Below, piece after piece: positions 32,989 to 41,442 of a DNA stretch of 64,000 nt. A model generated the notes under the pieces. That model made no database searches. It had not been told where the DNA came from and was given only the letters and a program-made list of their open reading frames with translations. The DNA is from Streptomyces chartreusis NRRL 3882 (GTDB taxonomy: Bacteria; Actinomycetota; Actinomycetes; Streptomycetales; Streptomycetaceae): positions 1-64,000 of the forward strand of contig NZ_LT963352.1 in the NCBI RefSeq assembly GCF_900236475.1, given 5' to 3'. How positions within the stretch are numbered: the first letter of the stretch is position 1; every line of letters begins with the position of its first letter. The translations under genes and the position numbers were made by a program.

Positions 32989-35010
32989 ATGCACAAGCTA
33001 GTGCGGATGTTCCTGGCGGTGGTGCTGGCGGCGGGGTGTTGGACCCTGTCTTCGGCGAGCGCCGCCTTCGCCGACGCCCCGGTCGACCTGGCCCGCGAAG
33101 GGCAGATCACGGACCGGGTCGGGGCCCTCGGCAGCCGGGAACCCGAAGTCGCCCGGGCGCTGGCCCGGCTTGTCGACGAACACCAGCTGCAGCTGTTCGT
33201 GGTGTACGTGGACGACTTCTCCGGCCGGCCCCCGCAGCAGTGGGCGAACCAGACGGCCTCACGAAATGAGCTCGGCGCCGACGCTGCGCTGCTGTCTGTC
33301 GCCACCGGCGACCGGCAGTATGCCTACGTGGACGCGAGCTCACCGCTGACCCGGCAGGGGCTGGCTGAGGTTGATGCGACGGCGGTCGCGCCGGCGCTGC
33401 GGCAGAACGACTGGGCGGGAGCGGCGATCGGTGCGGCACGGGGGTACGGCGCGGTGCTCTCGGGCCAGCCCGTGCCCGCGGTGGCCGTCACGCCCGGAGA
33501 GGACGACCCGGGCCGCGGTGAAGGGGCAGGCGTCGCCCAGGGCGGCTGGCTCTTCTTCCTTCTGCTGCCGGCTGCGCTGGCCCTGTTCGCGTACGCCCTG
33601 TTCAGACGCAGGGTGCGCAAGGCAGCGGTGCCGCGAGACGGCGAGGAAACGTGGGGCGGACCGCACCCGGATTCGCTGGCGGATCTCGACGCCCGGGCGC
33701 GCCAGGCTCTGGTGCAGACCGACAACGCGGTGCGCACCAGTCAGGAGGAGCTGGGCTTCGCCGCCGCGCAGTTCGGCGACGAGGCGACCCGGCCCTTCAC
33801 CGAAGCCGTGGAAACGGCGAAGCAGGAGCTGACCGCGGCGTTCCGGCTGCGCCAGCAACTCGACGACGCCTACCCCGAGGACGATGTGACCCGGCTGCAG
33901 ATGGTCCAGGAGATACTGGCGCGCTGCGCCAGGGCCAATCGCCTGCTGGATGAAAAGGCCGACGACTTCGACCGCTTGCGTGCGTTCGAACGCAACGCAC
34001 CCCAGGCCTTGGCCGCGGCTCAGGCCGCTTTCGACACCACCAGCGGCCGGCTGGCTGGTGCACGGTCCGCCCTGGATGCCATGCGTGAGCGGTACGCCGC
34101 TTCGGCCACCGAACCGGTCGGCACCGACCTCGAGCAGGCGGACAGCCGCCTTGCATTCGCGCACGACAGCCTTGAGCAGGCGCGCCAGGCGGTGGAACAC
34201 GACGACAACGGCGCAGCCGCGATCCGGGTCCGCGCCGCGGAAGCGGCAGTCGCCCAGGCCGGCCGGTTGCTCGACGCCGTCGAACGGCGGGCGCAGGAAC
34301 TCGCGGACGCAGCCGGCGCGCTGCCAGGCGCACTGACCGAGACGAACGCGGATTTGGCAGAGGCACGTGGCGTGCTGCAGGGAGCCAACGAGCTTCCGAC
34401 CGCCGCCCTGCAGGGGCGGATCGCACGCGCCGAAACCGTCGCAACCGAGGTGCGCATGGCCATGGACAGCGGCCGGTACGACCCCATCGACGCGCTGCGC
34501 CGGGTAGAGGAGGCCGATGCCGGACTCGACGAGGCACTCATGGGAGCCCAGGAGAGCGAGCAGGGCACACGCCGTGCCCGGGCACTGCTCGAGCGGGCGA
34601 TGCTCAGCGCGCAATCCAGCGTCGGGGCAGCCGTGGACTACATCATCACCAACAGGGGCGCCGTCGGCAGCCAGGCCCGCACCCGGCTCGCAGAGGCGCA
34701 ACGCAGGCTCCAGCAGGCCCAGGCGCTTTCCGGCCAGGGCGTCAGAGCCGATCCGCACCAGGCCCTCACGGAGGCGCAGCAGGCCGACACACTGGCGCAA
34801 GACGCCCTGCTCCTGGCACAGGAGGACGTAGCGGGATTCGGTGCTGCCACGGAGCCCGGTGTGTATGCGGTCTCAACCACCGGCAGCGGACTGGCGGGCG
34901 CGATGCTCGGCGGCATCCTGCTCGGCGGTGTGTTCGGCGGCGGCTACGGCGGCCCCGCCAGCTTCGGGGGCGGCGCAACACGCGGCCGGATGGGCGGCGG
35001 CCACCTCTGA
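32989..35010 (+). CDS. TPM-domain membrane protein with long coiled-coil
   Basis: A 673-aa protein: signal peptide (MFLAVVLAAGCWTLSSASAA), an extracytoplasmic TPM domain (about 35-175; ITDRVGALGSREPEVARALA, HQLQLFVVYVDDFSGR), one span (GGWLFFLLLPAALALFAYAL), a cytosolic coiled coil of about 400 residues, and a Gly-rich end (GGVFGGGYGG). TPM proteins such as YgcG and TLP18.3 act in membrane maintenance. It is followed 45 bases later by a PspA gene, so TPM and coiled coil probably link envelope sensing to PspA. The ATG at 32989 is chosen for the signal peptide; no strong ribosome site is seen. Confidence 0.85.
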   Translation: MHKLVRMFLAVVLAAGCWTLSSASAAFADAPVDLAREGQITDRVGALGSREPEVARALARLVDEHQLQLFVVYVDDFSGRPPQQWANQTASRNELGADAALLSVATGDRQYAYVDASSPLTRQGLAEVDATAVAPALRQNDWAGAAIGAARGYGAVLSGQPVPAVAVTPGEDDPGRGEGAGVAQGGWLFFLLLPAALALFAYALFRRRVRKAAVPRDGEETWGGPHPDSLADLDARARQALVQTDNAVRTSQEELGFAAAQFGDEATRPFTEAVETAKQELTAAFRLRQQLDDAYPEDDVTRLQMVQEILARCARANRLLDEKADDFDRLRAFERNAPQALAAAQAAFDTTSGRLAGARSALDAMRERYAASATEPVGTDLEQADSRLAFAHDSLEQARQAVEHDDNGAAAIRVRAAEAAVAQAGRLLDAVERRAQELADAAGALPGALTETNADLAEARGVLQGANELPTAALQGRIARAETVATEVRMAMDSGRYDPIDALRRVEEADAGLDEALMGAQESEQGTRRARALLERAMLSAQSSVGAAVDYIITNRGAVGSQARTRLAEAQRRLQQAQALSGQGVRADPHQALTEAQQADTLAQDALLLAQEDVAGFGAATEPGVYAVSTTGSGLAGAMLGGILLGGVFGGGYGGPASFGGGATRGRMGGGHL

Positions 35011-35055
35011 CACCGCCCAATGCCTTCCGCAGCAGTACTCAATTGGAGAGGTGCC

Positions 35056-35766
35056 ATGACCAAGCAGACCATCCTGGGACGGGTCGCACAGCTGGCGCGG
35101 GCCAACATCAACGCCCTCATCGACCAGGCGGAGGACCCTCAGCTGATGCTGGACCAGCTGATCCGCGACTACACCAACAACATCGCCGAGGCGGAGCAGG
35201 CGGTAGCCGCCACCATCGGCAACCTGCGCCTGATGGAACAGGACTACAGGGAGGACAAGGACGCCGCCACCGAGTGGGGCCGCAAAGCACTCGCAGCCAG
35301 CAAGAAGGCAGACGAACTGCGAGCCGCCGGGCACCCCGCGGAAGCCGACCGGTTCGACACCCTGGCCAAGGTCGCCCTGAGCAGGCAGCTCCAGTCCGAG
35401 AGAGAGGCCACGTCGGCCGAGCCGACCATCGCCTCCCACACGGCCGTCGTGGACAAACTCAAAACGGGCCTGGACCAGATGCAGCTCAAGCTCGGAGAAC
35501 TGCAAGGCAAGCGCGACCAGCTCGTCGCACGGGCGAAGTCCGCCGAGGCCCAGAACCGCATGCTGGACGCCGTCAAAAGCATCGACGTACTCGATCCCAC
35601 CAGCGAAATCAGCCGGTTCGAGAACAAGGTGCGCCGCGAAGAGGCCCGGGCCATGGGCAAGGAAGAACTCGCCGCCTCCTCCCTGGATTCGCAGTTCGAA
35701 CAGCTCGAAGGACTCGGCGACGCCACAGAGATCGAATCACGCCTGGCAGCCCTCAAGGCCGCATAA
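35056..35766 (+). CDS. pspA: PspA/IM30-family membrane-stress protein
   Basis: A 236-aa protein of the PspA/Vipp1 (ESCRT-III-like) family. An amphipathic N-terminal helix (QTILGRVAQLARANINALI) precedes EDPQLMLDQLIRDYTNNIAE and the long coiled-coil hairpin. Such proteins polymerise on damaged inner membranes. GGAGAGG precedes the ATG by four bases. It is the second gene of the TPM-PspA-hypothetical operon. Streptomyces usually carries another pspA elsewhere, so this may be a dedicated copy for the upstream TPM protein. Confidence 0.9.
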   Translation: MTKQTILGRVAQLARANINALIDQAEDPQLMLDQLIRDYTNNIAEAEQAVAATIGNLRLMEQDYREDKDAATEWGRKALAASKKADELRAAGHPAEADRFDTLAKVALSRQLQSEREATSAEPTIASHTAVVDKLKTGLDQMQLKLGELQGKRDQLVARAKSAEAQNRMLDAVKSIDVLDPTSEISRFENKVRREEARAMGKEELAASSLDSQFEQLEGLGDATEIESRLAALKAA

Positions 35767-35794
35767 CACCCGTCCACGAAAGGAACGGACCATC

Positions 35795-36067
35795 ATGACG
35801 CAGGTCGAGCAGCCCTTCACCGACGCCAGCATCAAAGTACGCCAGGTCAACCACTACCAGTTCAGCTGGGTAGCAGCCCAAGAACCAGGCCGGCGCGGCA
35901 CCTTCACGCTGCAGCTGGTCCTGGACGAAGGCGCCGGCGAAGAAGTCCTCACGGTCGACGCCGACGACGCCGACGTCCTGAAGGACCTGCTGGAACACAA
36001 CCAGACCGTCCAGTACGACGTCCCCCGCCACACCCTCATGTTCGGCGTCACACCCTCCGGCAACTGA
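35795..36067 (+). CDS. Small conserved protein of the TPM-PspA operon
   Basis: A 90-aa beta-rich acidic protein: VRQVNHYQFSWVAAQEPGRR, FTLQLVLDEGAGEEVLTVDA, then VLKDLLEHNQTVQYDVPRHT. It has no signal peptide. AAGGAA lies upstream of the ATG, 28 bases after the pspA stop, and a hairpin follows at 36146. The family is not recognised; the context suggests an adaptor of the PspA/TPM response. Confidence 0.7.
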   Translation: MTQVEQPFTDASIKVRQVNHYQFSWVAAQEPGRRGTFTLQLVLDEGAGEEVLTVDADDADVLKDLLEHNQTVQYDVPRHTLMFGVTPSGN

Positions 36068-36145
36068 CACCGAGCAGCCCACCATCCCCCTCCTCCACTC
36101 CGCAGGCACCCGCTCACCGAGCAGGCCCCGGAGAGTGGAGCCTGA

Positions 36146-36174
36146 AGCCTCCGGGGCCTGTCACCCCGGAGGCT
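36146..36174 (+). terminator. Terminator hairpin of the TPM-PspA operon
   Basis: Arms 36146-36156 and 36164-36174 pair perfectly over 11 bases with a 7-base loop, about 80 bases after the last stop. There is no T-run. The remainder to the IS at 36415 shows no gene. Confidence 0.6.
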
Positions 36175-36411
36175 CGCCGTTCGAACAGGAGTGCCAACAT
36201 CGAGCCTGCATACAGGACGCGGCATGGCCCGGCGGACCCCACATCCCAGGCACTCCACGACAGCCCCGCGCACACAGTGGGAGAACGCACAACGGCCTTA
36301 CGGCCTCGTACCGTGAAGGCCGCGTCGGCGGGCCAGGCGCGGGAGACCTGCCTCGCGCGCCTGGCCCGCGCGGGGCACCAACGCGGCTGCGCAGGCAGAC
36401 GCTAACAGCGG

Positions 36412-36878
36412 CTAACACAATGAGCCGAGCTGTCGATGGGTGATGAGGCAGCAGGCGAGTTTGAGGAACGCTTCATGGATGTCAGCGCGCCGTTCCCAGC
36501 GGATGCGCAAGCGTCGGAAGCCGTGGAGCCAGGCGAAGGTCCGCTCGATCACCCACCGGTAGGTGCCCAGTCCTGTACCGTGCCGGGTGCCGCGGCGGGC
36601 GATGGCTGGCACGATGCCTCGCTCACGGACCTGGTTGCGGTAAAGATCGTGGTCGTAGCCGCGGTCGGCGAAGAGCGAGTCCGGTTTGCGGCGGGGACGG
36701 CCGACCCGGCCACGGACCGGTGGGATCGCGTCCAGCAACGGCAGCAGCTGGGTGACGTCGTTGCGGTTGCCGCCCGTCACCAGGACCGCGAGCGGGGTGC
36801 CGTATCCGTCGGTGATCAGGTGATGTTTCGAGCCCGCCCGGCCCCGGTCGACCGGCGAGGGGCCCGTGTGGATCCCCC
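36412..36878 (-). CDS. IS5-family transposase orfB (frameshift product)
   Basis: The C-terminal DDE part: TGPSPVDRGRAGSKHHLITD, VLVTGGNRNDVTQLLPLLDA (second Asp region), SLFADRGYDHDLYRNQVRER and RTFAWLHGFRRLRIRWERRA with the glutamate-bearing helix. Translation presumably enters from orfA by -1 slippage on the five-G run. The stop is TAG formed partly by the target-site TA, so the last codon depends on the insertion site. Confidence 0.8.
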
Positions 36879-37288
36879 TTTAAACGCCCTGACGTGCGAA
36901 GAGTCGACCACGCAGCGGGACCAGTCGAGCTTCGCCGCCGCGTTCAGCTCGGCGAGCAGTACCTCGTGCAGCCGCTGCCACACGCCGGCCTCGTTCCAGT
37001 CCCGCAGCCGTCGCCAGCACGTCATGCCCGAGCCGAAACCGAGTTGCTTCGGCAGGTACTCCCACTGGATCCCGGTGTGCAGTACGTAGAGGATCCCGCA
37101 CAGCACATCCCGGTCCGGCAGCGGCTTGCGACCCGGGTACCTGAAGCGCCGCTCGCGCTGCGGCAGCAGCGGCTCCAAGCGGTCCCACAGCTCATCCGAC
37201 ACCATCCACTGGCGAACTCTCCACACCCGACCGAACGCTCAACTCCCATGTCCGCAACGGCCATCAGCGTCGATCCACCTCATTGTGT
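36415..37288 (-). mobile_element. Complete IS5-family (IS427-type) insertion sequence
   Basis: An 874-bp element with 10-bp terminal inverted repeats (36415-36424, 37279-37288) flanked by TA duplications (36413-36414, 37289-37290). The flanks read CGGC-TA on the left and TA-GCCG on the right, so the target was a palindrome. Two minus-strand transposase frames are intact. Confidence 0.9.
36816..37205 (-). CDS. IS5-family transposase orfA
   Basis: A 129-aa product: MVSDELWDRLEPLLPQRERR starts the DUF4096-type N-terminal domain, followed by VLCGILYVLHTGIQWEYLPK, GFGSGMTCWRRLRDWNEAGV and the first catalytic Asp in CVVDSSHVRAFKGG. It ends shortly after a five-G run (36878 to 36874 on the minus strand) where a -1 shift would lead into orfB. 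A GTG at 37226 is possible but the ATG at 37205 matches relatives. Confidence 0.8.
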   Translation of the reverse strand: MVSDELWDRLEPLLPQRERRFRYPGRKPLPDRDVLCGILYVLHTGIQWEYLPKQLGFGSGMTCWRRLRDWNEAGVWQRLHEVLLAELNAAAKLDWSRCVVDSSHVRAFKGGSTRAPRRSTGAGRARNIT

Positions 37289-37481
37289 TAGCCGTTGTAA
37301 CTGCTGGTTTCAAAATGGGTCGGCGAGAGACTAGAGCTGCTTCCCCGCTGCCTGTCATTCTCGCCGCCGTGGCCGACAAGCCTGTCGTTGGGACAGTTGC
37401 GTTCGTCGGTCGGCTCAACGTGGAACGGGGCTGTCCTCTTGTGGTGAGGCGTCCCCGTGAGCAGTGACGATCAGAAGGAGC

Positions 37482-38357
37482 ATGATGGCGATCTTGGTGA
37501 CCGGAGCCACCGGCAATGTCGGCCGGAACGTGGTCCGACGTCTCGTTGAGGCCGGCACGGAGGTGCGGGCTCTGACCCGCAGCCCACGCCCGGCAGGGTT
37601 ACCGGAAGTCGTGCGCGTGATTGCGGGAGATCTCATGCAACCGGAATTACTCGCCGACGCGTTGAAAGAGGTCGACCGGATGTATCTCTTCCCGGTCGCC
37701 GAGACCGCACGGGAAGTGGTCGCCTTGGCTCGGCAGGCTGGCGTGCGCCGTATCGTGGTGCTGTCCTCCGGGGCTGTCACGGCAGGTTTCGACAGCGACT
37801 TCCACTTGCCGGTAGAGCGGGCGGTGGAGGAGTCGGGCCTGGAATGGACTCACGTGCGCCCAGGCGAGTTCGCGATGAACAAGCTGGCCCTGTGGGGCCC
37901 GTCCATCCGTGCCGAGGGCGTGGTGCGCGATCCCGACCCCGAGGCGGCCTGGTGTCCGGTACATGAGCAGGACGTCGCCGATGTCGCGGCCCTGGCTCTG
38001 CTGGAGGACGGGCACTGCGGACGGGCCTACACCCTCAACGGCCCCGACATGTTGTCGCATCGTCGACAAGTTGAACTCATCGCCGAAGCCATCGGCCGCC
38101 CGATCCGCTTCGAAGTGGTGAGCCGGGACGAGGCACGGGAGAACTACCGCAAGCAAGGAGGATTCGCGGCGGAGAACGCGGATTTCCTGCTCGGCTTCGA
38201 GGACTATTCAGGCGGCGAGACAGACCTGCAGGCACTCGAGGAATTCGATCCAACTGCGGTAGGCCCATCACCGACAGCCGAGGAGGTCACCGGAGTCCCG
38301 GCTCGCACCTTCGCCCAGTGGGCACACGACCATGCCCGGGAGTTTCTCCCTGACTGA
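37482..38357 (+). CDS. NmrA-like NAD(P)-binding reductase
   Basis: A 291-aa atypical short-chain dehydrogenase. TGATGNVGRNVVRRL is the dinucleotide-binding loop, IVVLSSGAV the fourth strand, and THVRPGEFAMN replaces the usual active-site YxxxK, as in NmrA/SDR-a5 proteins that bind NAD(P) for sensing or reduce quinone-like substrates. AGAAGGAG lies just before the ATG pair. The stop (CCT-GAC-TGA) falls at the boundary of an adjacent IS-end remnant, yet the length is normal for the family. No operon partner remains. Confidence 0.85.
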   Translation: MMAILVTGATGNVGRNVVRRLVEAGTEVRALTRSPRPAGLPEVVRVIAGDLMQPELLADALKEVDRMYLFPVAETAREVVALARQAGVRRIVVLSSGAVTAGFDSDFHLPVERAVEESGLEWTHVRPGEFAMNKLALWGPSIRAEGVVRDPDPEAAWCPVHEQDVADVAALALLEDGHCGRAYTLNGPDMLSHRRQVELIAEAIGRPIRFEVVSRDEARENYRKQGGFAAENADFLLGFEDYSGGETDLQALEEFDPTAVGPSPTAEEVTGVPARTFAQWAHDHAREFLPD

Positions 38358-38632
38358 CCGTTTCTCGCGGCAAGCGGAGCTTTCGAAGGCAGATGATGCT
38401 GCACGCCAGGGCCAACAATCCTCGGTGCATGTCGGCACGTCGTTCGTAGCGGACGCGGAGCCGTTTGCACTGGTGCAGCCAGGCGAAGGCACGCTCGACG
38501 ACCCAGCGCACCTTGCCAAGCCCCGAACCATGGGGGACGCCGCGTCGGGCGATCATCGGCTTGATGCCGCGTTTCCAAAGCAGGCGGCGGTACTTGTCGA
38601 AGTCGTATCCCCGGTCGGCGTAGAGGTGGGGT
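38355..38632 (-). mobile_element. IS remnant, 3' end of an IS5-family transposase
   Basis: The minus strand encodes LYADRGYDFDKYRRLLWKRG, RGVPHGSGLGKVRWVVERAF and AFAWLHQCKRLRVRYERRAD, nearly identical to the complete element at 40556-41443. The 5' half is missing. It joins a second, oppositely oriented remnant at about 38632. Its outer end resembles that element's terminal repeat. Confidence 0.8.
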
Positions 38633-38779
38633 GGGTGATCGAGCGGACCTTCGCCTGCTCCACGGCTTCCGACGCACCTACGCATCCGCTGGGAACGGCG
38701 CGCTGACATCCACGAAGCGTTCCTCAAACTCGCCTGCTGCCTCATCACCCATCGACAGCTCGGCTCATTGTGTTAGCCG
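38630..38779 (+). mobile_element. IS remnant, 3' end of another IS5-family transposase
   Basis: The bases read WVIERTFAC, then a one-base loss, then LHGF-like and ERRADIHEAFLKLACCLITH, matching orfB of the element at 36415-37288 in opposite orientation, and finish in the same terminal repeat (CTCATTGTGT then TA-GCCG). The fusion point with the left remnant lies in a short GGTGGG identity at 38626-38634. Confidence 0.8.
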
Positions 38780-39133
38780 CTGTAAGCACCGGACATCGGC
38801 ATCAGTAGCTGGCGGGCCCCCCGTTCTCTGAGAGTGAGAAGAACTGGCCGGGTTAGATGAGCGCCAGGTCCGCCGCTACCCCTCCTGGACCCGCTGGTAC
38901 CCTCCTCATGCTCGCCCACGCGCCTTCCTCGTCGTCGTCCGTGCCGACGAACACACCCGCCGTCCCGGACTTCCTGGTCCCGCTGTCCTGCAACGAGATC
39001 GGGCGCCCTGTTGGGCCGCCCACGAGTTGTCAGCTGTGCCTGGTAGGCCGACTTCTTCCAAGACCACCAGAGCTCTGTGGCCAGCAGGCGAGGGAGCGGG
39101 TGTTGAGCACAGGCGGACGAGGTACCAAGTCCA
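38780..39133. other. Gene-free stretch
   Basis: About 350 bases between IS debris and the decapeptide-repeat ORF. No supportable gene, hairpin or IS end was found. Confidence 0.5.
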
Positions 39134-39364
39134 TCAGTCCTGGCCGAGCGGTCCGTGAGGCGTTACGTCGTGGTTGTACGGGCCACTGGCCGTGAAGAGG
39201 GAATCCTTCCCAAACGGCCCCTGCGCTACCAGGTCGCTGTTGCGCGGACCCTGCGGCGCGACTTCGTGATTCGTCGGCCCCTGCGGTGCCAGGTCCGACC
39301 CCCACGGTCCCTGCGGAACGGAATCCTGGCCGTAGGGCCCCTGGGCCACGAGATCGCTGCTCAC
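39134..39364 (-). CDS. Small protein built of decapeptide QGP repeats
   Basis: A 76-aa product composed almost wholly of ten-residue repeats. QGP recurs at residues 8, 18, 28, 38 and 48, then SGP at 61 and HGP at 71, within a consensus (S/Q/H/K)-D-x-(V/A)-(A/P)-Q-G-P-x-(G/N); the residue after P is Y, W, T, R, F, Y, L in turn. The GTG start has GGAGAG ten bases upstream. There is no signal peptide or span, and it would be unstructured. It is divergent from a truncated LysR gene 129 bases away. A repetitive structural or binding protein and a multi-core peptide precursor are both possible; no maturation gene is nearby. Confidence 0.55.
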   Translation of the reverse strand: MSSDLVAQGPYGQDSVPQGPWGSDLAPQGPTNHEVAPQGPRNSDLVAQGPFGKDSLFTASGPYNHDVTPHGPLGQD

Positions 39365-39492
39365 GTCCCCGTTTCTCTCCGGAGCCGAGGAAAGGCGACT
39401 CCGCGTTCCCAGCAGTCAGACTGCCCGCACGGGAACCACCCGGCAAAGGGCATCTTGATACGTCTCCTGTGGCCATTGATACGGTTTCCTGT

Positions 39493-39849
39493 ATGACGCA
39501 GTCGGGGGATAGTCGAGAAGCGCACCTTAGGGGGGATCCGAGCACGCATCAGCTGCGGCTCTTCCTAATACTCGCCGAAGAACTGCACTTCGGACAGGCG
39601 GCGCAGCGAGCGTTCATGACGCAGCCGGCGTTCTCGCAGCAGATCCGTGCTCTGGAGCGCCGTCTGGGCCTGACACTGGTCGATCGCAGTACACGCACGG
39701 CAGGCCTCACCAGGGCCGGACAAGCACTGCTGCCTGAGGCCCGGGGCGTAGTGGAGGCAGCAGACCGGTTGCAGCAAGCTGCCGTCGCGCAGAAGCGGGC
39801 TGTCTCCGGCCGGATCGTGATCGGCTCCTTACTGATCGTTTCAAAATGA
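39493..39849 (+). pseudogene. LysR-family regulator, truncated by an IS end
   Basis: The first 112 residues are a LysR DNA-binding domain: HQLRLFLILAEELHFGQAAQ, AFMTQPAFSQQIRALERRLG, LVDRSTRTAGLTRAGQALLP, then the linker helix to GRIVIGSL. At 39830 the sequence enters an IS terminal repeat and the last codons before TGA (LIVSK) come from it. The co-inducer domain is absent and does not resume after the IS-bounded block at 41444. The fragment could still make a DNA-binding peptide. It is divergent from the decapeptide-repeat ORF, which it may once have controlled. Confidence 0.85.
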
Positions 39850-39905
39850 GATGCGCAGGCTGCGGTGGCACATCGGGCTGCCAGCAAGGTCGAGCAGATA
39901 TGGAC
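39831..39905 (-). mobile_element. Isolated IS end (3' end of an IS5-family element)
   Basis: About 75 bases matching the transposase-3' end of the element at 40556-41443 in inverted orientation, including its terminal repeat; the minus strand encodes LLDLAGSPMCHRSLRISF against LLELACSIICLRRLRTSF. The rest of the element is gone. Confidence 0.7.
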
Positions 39906-39918
39906 TAGCGTGTCGGCC

Positions 39919-40560
39919 ATGTGGACGGACGACTGGTTGGCCGACACCCGAACCTCCTACGACACGGCCGCGGTTGGCTACGCCGACTACGTGCGCGATG
40001 CCATCGACCGGCTTCAGTACCTGCGTGCGGCTCTGGCGTTGTTCGCCGAAAGTGTGCGTGCCGCGGGCGGCGGACCGGTGGCAGACATCGGCTGCGGCCC
40101 CGGTCACGTCACTGGCCACCTTCACACTCTCGGCGTCGACGCCTTCGGCATCGACCTTTCTCCCGGAATGGTCGCGGTTGCCCGGCGCGACCATCCCGGC
40201 CTGCGGTTCGAGGTGGGCTCGATGACGGACCTGGACCTCCCTGACGCCTCGGTCGCCGGATTGCTGGCCTGGCAGTCGTTGATCCACATCCCCGATGATG
40301 AGGTGCCGTCTGTGATCGGGCACTTCCATCGGGCACTGCGGCCGGGCGGACCGCTGCAGCTCCTGTTCCACGTCGGCGACGAATCACGACTGAAGACCGA
40401 GGGCTACGGCGGCCACCCGATGAAGGTCCATGTCCACCGTCGTCAGCCGAGCCAGGTGGCCGCGTGGCTGCGCGACGCTGGATTTGAGGTCGAGGCCCAG
40501 ATGCTGCTTGCCCCCGAAGAGAAAGCATCGCAAGCGATTCTTTTCGCACGGCGTAGCTGA
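39919..40560 (+). CDS. SAM-dependent class I methyltransferase
   Basis: A 213-aa enzyme. VADIGCGPGHVTGHLHTLG is the SAM-binding motif I, FGIDLSPGMV motif post-I, and LIHIPDDEVPSVIGHFHRAL then RPGGPLQL follow as in small-molecule methyltransferases of UbiE/Methyltransf_11 type. WTDDWLADTRTSYDTAAVGY at the N-terminus is a frequent start in this family, so the ATG at 39919 is preferred over the GTG at 39865. The stop (AGC-TGA) lies inside the left repeat of the next IS. The gene is sandwiched between an IS end and a complete IS. The substrate is unknown. Confidence 0.85.
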   Translation: MWTDDWLADTRTSYDTAAVGYADYVRDAIDRLQYLRAALALFAESVRAAGGGPVADIGCGPGHVTGHLHTLGVDAFGIDLSPGMVAVARRDHPGLRFEVGSMTDLDLPDASVAGLLAWQSLIHIPDDEVPSVIGHFHRALRPGGPLQLLFHVGDESRLKTEGYGGHPMKVHVHRRQPSQVAAWLRDAGFEVEAQMLLAPEEKASQAILFARRS

Positions 40561-40591
40561 TCGTTGAACAGCACGTTGCGCTGCGGGTCTT

Positions 40592-41029
40592 GTGTCAGGC
40601 GACCTTGGTCGACAGGCTGTCCGCGTGCGTGCTGATCTTGTTCCTGACGACCTGTGGGAGCGGGTGGCTCCGATGTTGCCGCCCGCTCCCGAGCGGCGGC
40701 ACCGCTACCCGGGCAGACTGCGTGTTCCCGATCGGGCGGCCCTCGCCGGTGTCATGTACGTGTTGCGGACGGGCGTCGCCTGGCGCGACGTCCCCGCGGA
40801 GACCGTTGGCTGTTCCGGGGTGACGGCCTGGCGCCGGCTGCGGGACTGGACGGAGGCCGGCGTGTGGCCCCGTCTGCACGCCACCTTGTTGACCGAGCTG
40901 CGTCGCGCCGACCTGCTGGACTTGGACGACTGCGCTGTAGACGGTTCGCATGTCCGGGCGCTCAAAGGGGGGATCACGTCGGGCCGTCGCCTGTTGACCG
41001 CGCCCGTCCCGGTTCCAAACATCACCTGA
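40592..41029 (+). CDS. IS5-family transposase orfA
   Basis: A 145-aa product: LVPDDLWERVAPMLPPAPER, ALAGVMYVLRTGVAWRDVPA, VTAWRRLRDWTEAGVWPRLH and the first catalytic Asp in CAVDGSHVRALKGG. It terminates soon after AAAGGGGGG (G-run 40967-40972), where -1 slippage into orfB is expected. Start codon uncertain; a GTG is used. Confidence 0.8.
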   Translation: MSGDLGRQAVRVRADLVPDDLWERVAPMLPPAPERRHRYPGRLRVPDRAALAGVMYVLRTGVAWRDVPAETVGCSGVTAWRRLRDWTEAGVWPRLHATLLTELRRADLLDLDDCAVDGSHVRALKGGITSGRRLLTAPVPVPNIT

Positions 41030-41433
41030 TCGTCGACCGTCACGGCACACCGCTTGCCGTCAGGCTGACCGGCGGGAACCGGCACGACGCCACCCAGCTC
41101 CTGCCGCTGCTGGAGGCAGTCCCATCGATTCGTGGCCTCCGGGGACGACCTCGCCGTAGACCCCACCGCCTGTATGCCGACCGGGGCTACGATTTCGACA
41201 AGTACCGCCGCCTGCTATGGAAGCGTGGCATCAAGCCGATGATCGCCCGCCGCGGCGTCGCCCACGGTTCCGGGCTGGGTAAAGTGCGCTGGGTGGTCGA
41301 ACGCGCCTTCGCCTGGCTGCACCAGTTCAAACGACTTCGCATCCGCTATGAACGACGGGCCGATCTCCACCTGGGTCTGCTCGAACTGGCCTGCAGCATC
41401 ATCTGCCTCCGTCGCCTGCGAACCTCATTCTGA
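40968..41433 (+). CDS. IS5-family transposase orfB (frameshift product)
   Basis: The C-terminal DDE part: GPSPVDRARPGSKHHLIVDR, LAVRLTGGNRHDATQLLPLL, RLYADRGYDFDKYRRLLWKR, VVERAFAWLHQFKRLRIRYE and the end LACSIICLRRLRTSF. Entry is inferred from orfA through the six-G run. It looks intact, so this copy may be the active source of the remnants at 38355 and 39831. Confidence 0.8.
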
Positions 41434-41442
41434 AACGATCAG

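Noticed and set aside
33340..34800. A 486-codon minus-strand frame opposite the TPM gene
   Set aside because: It is an antisense shadow of the alanine-rich coiled coil, without domain or start signals.
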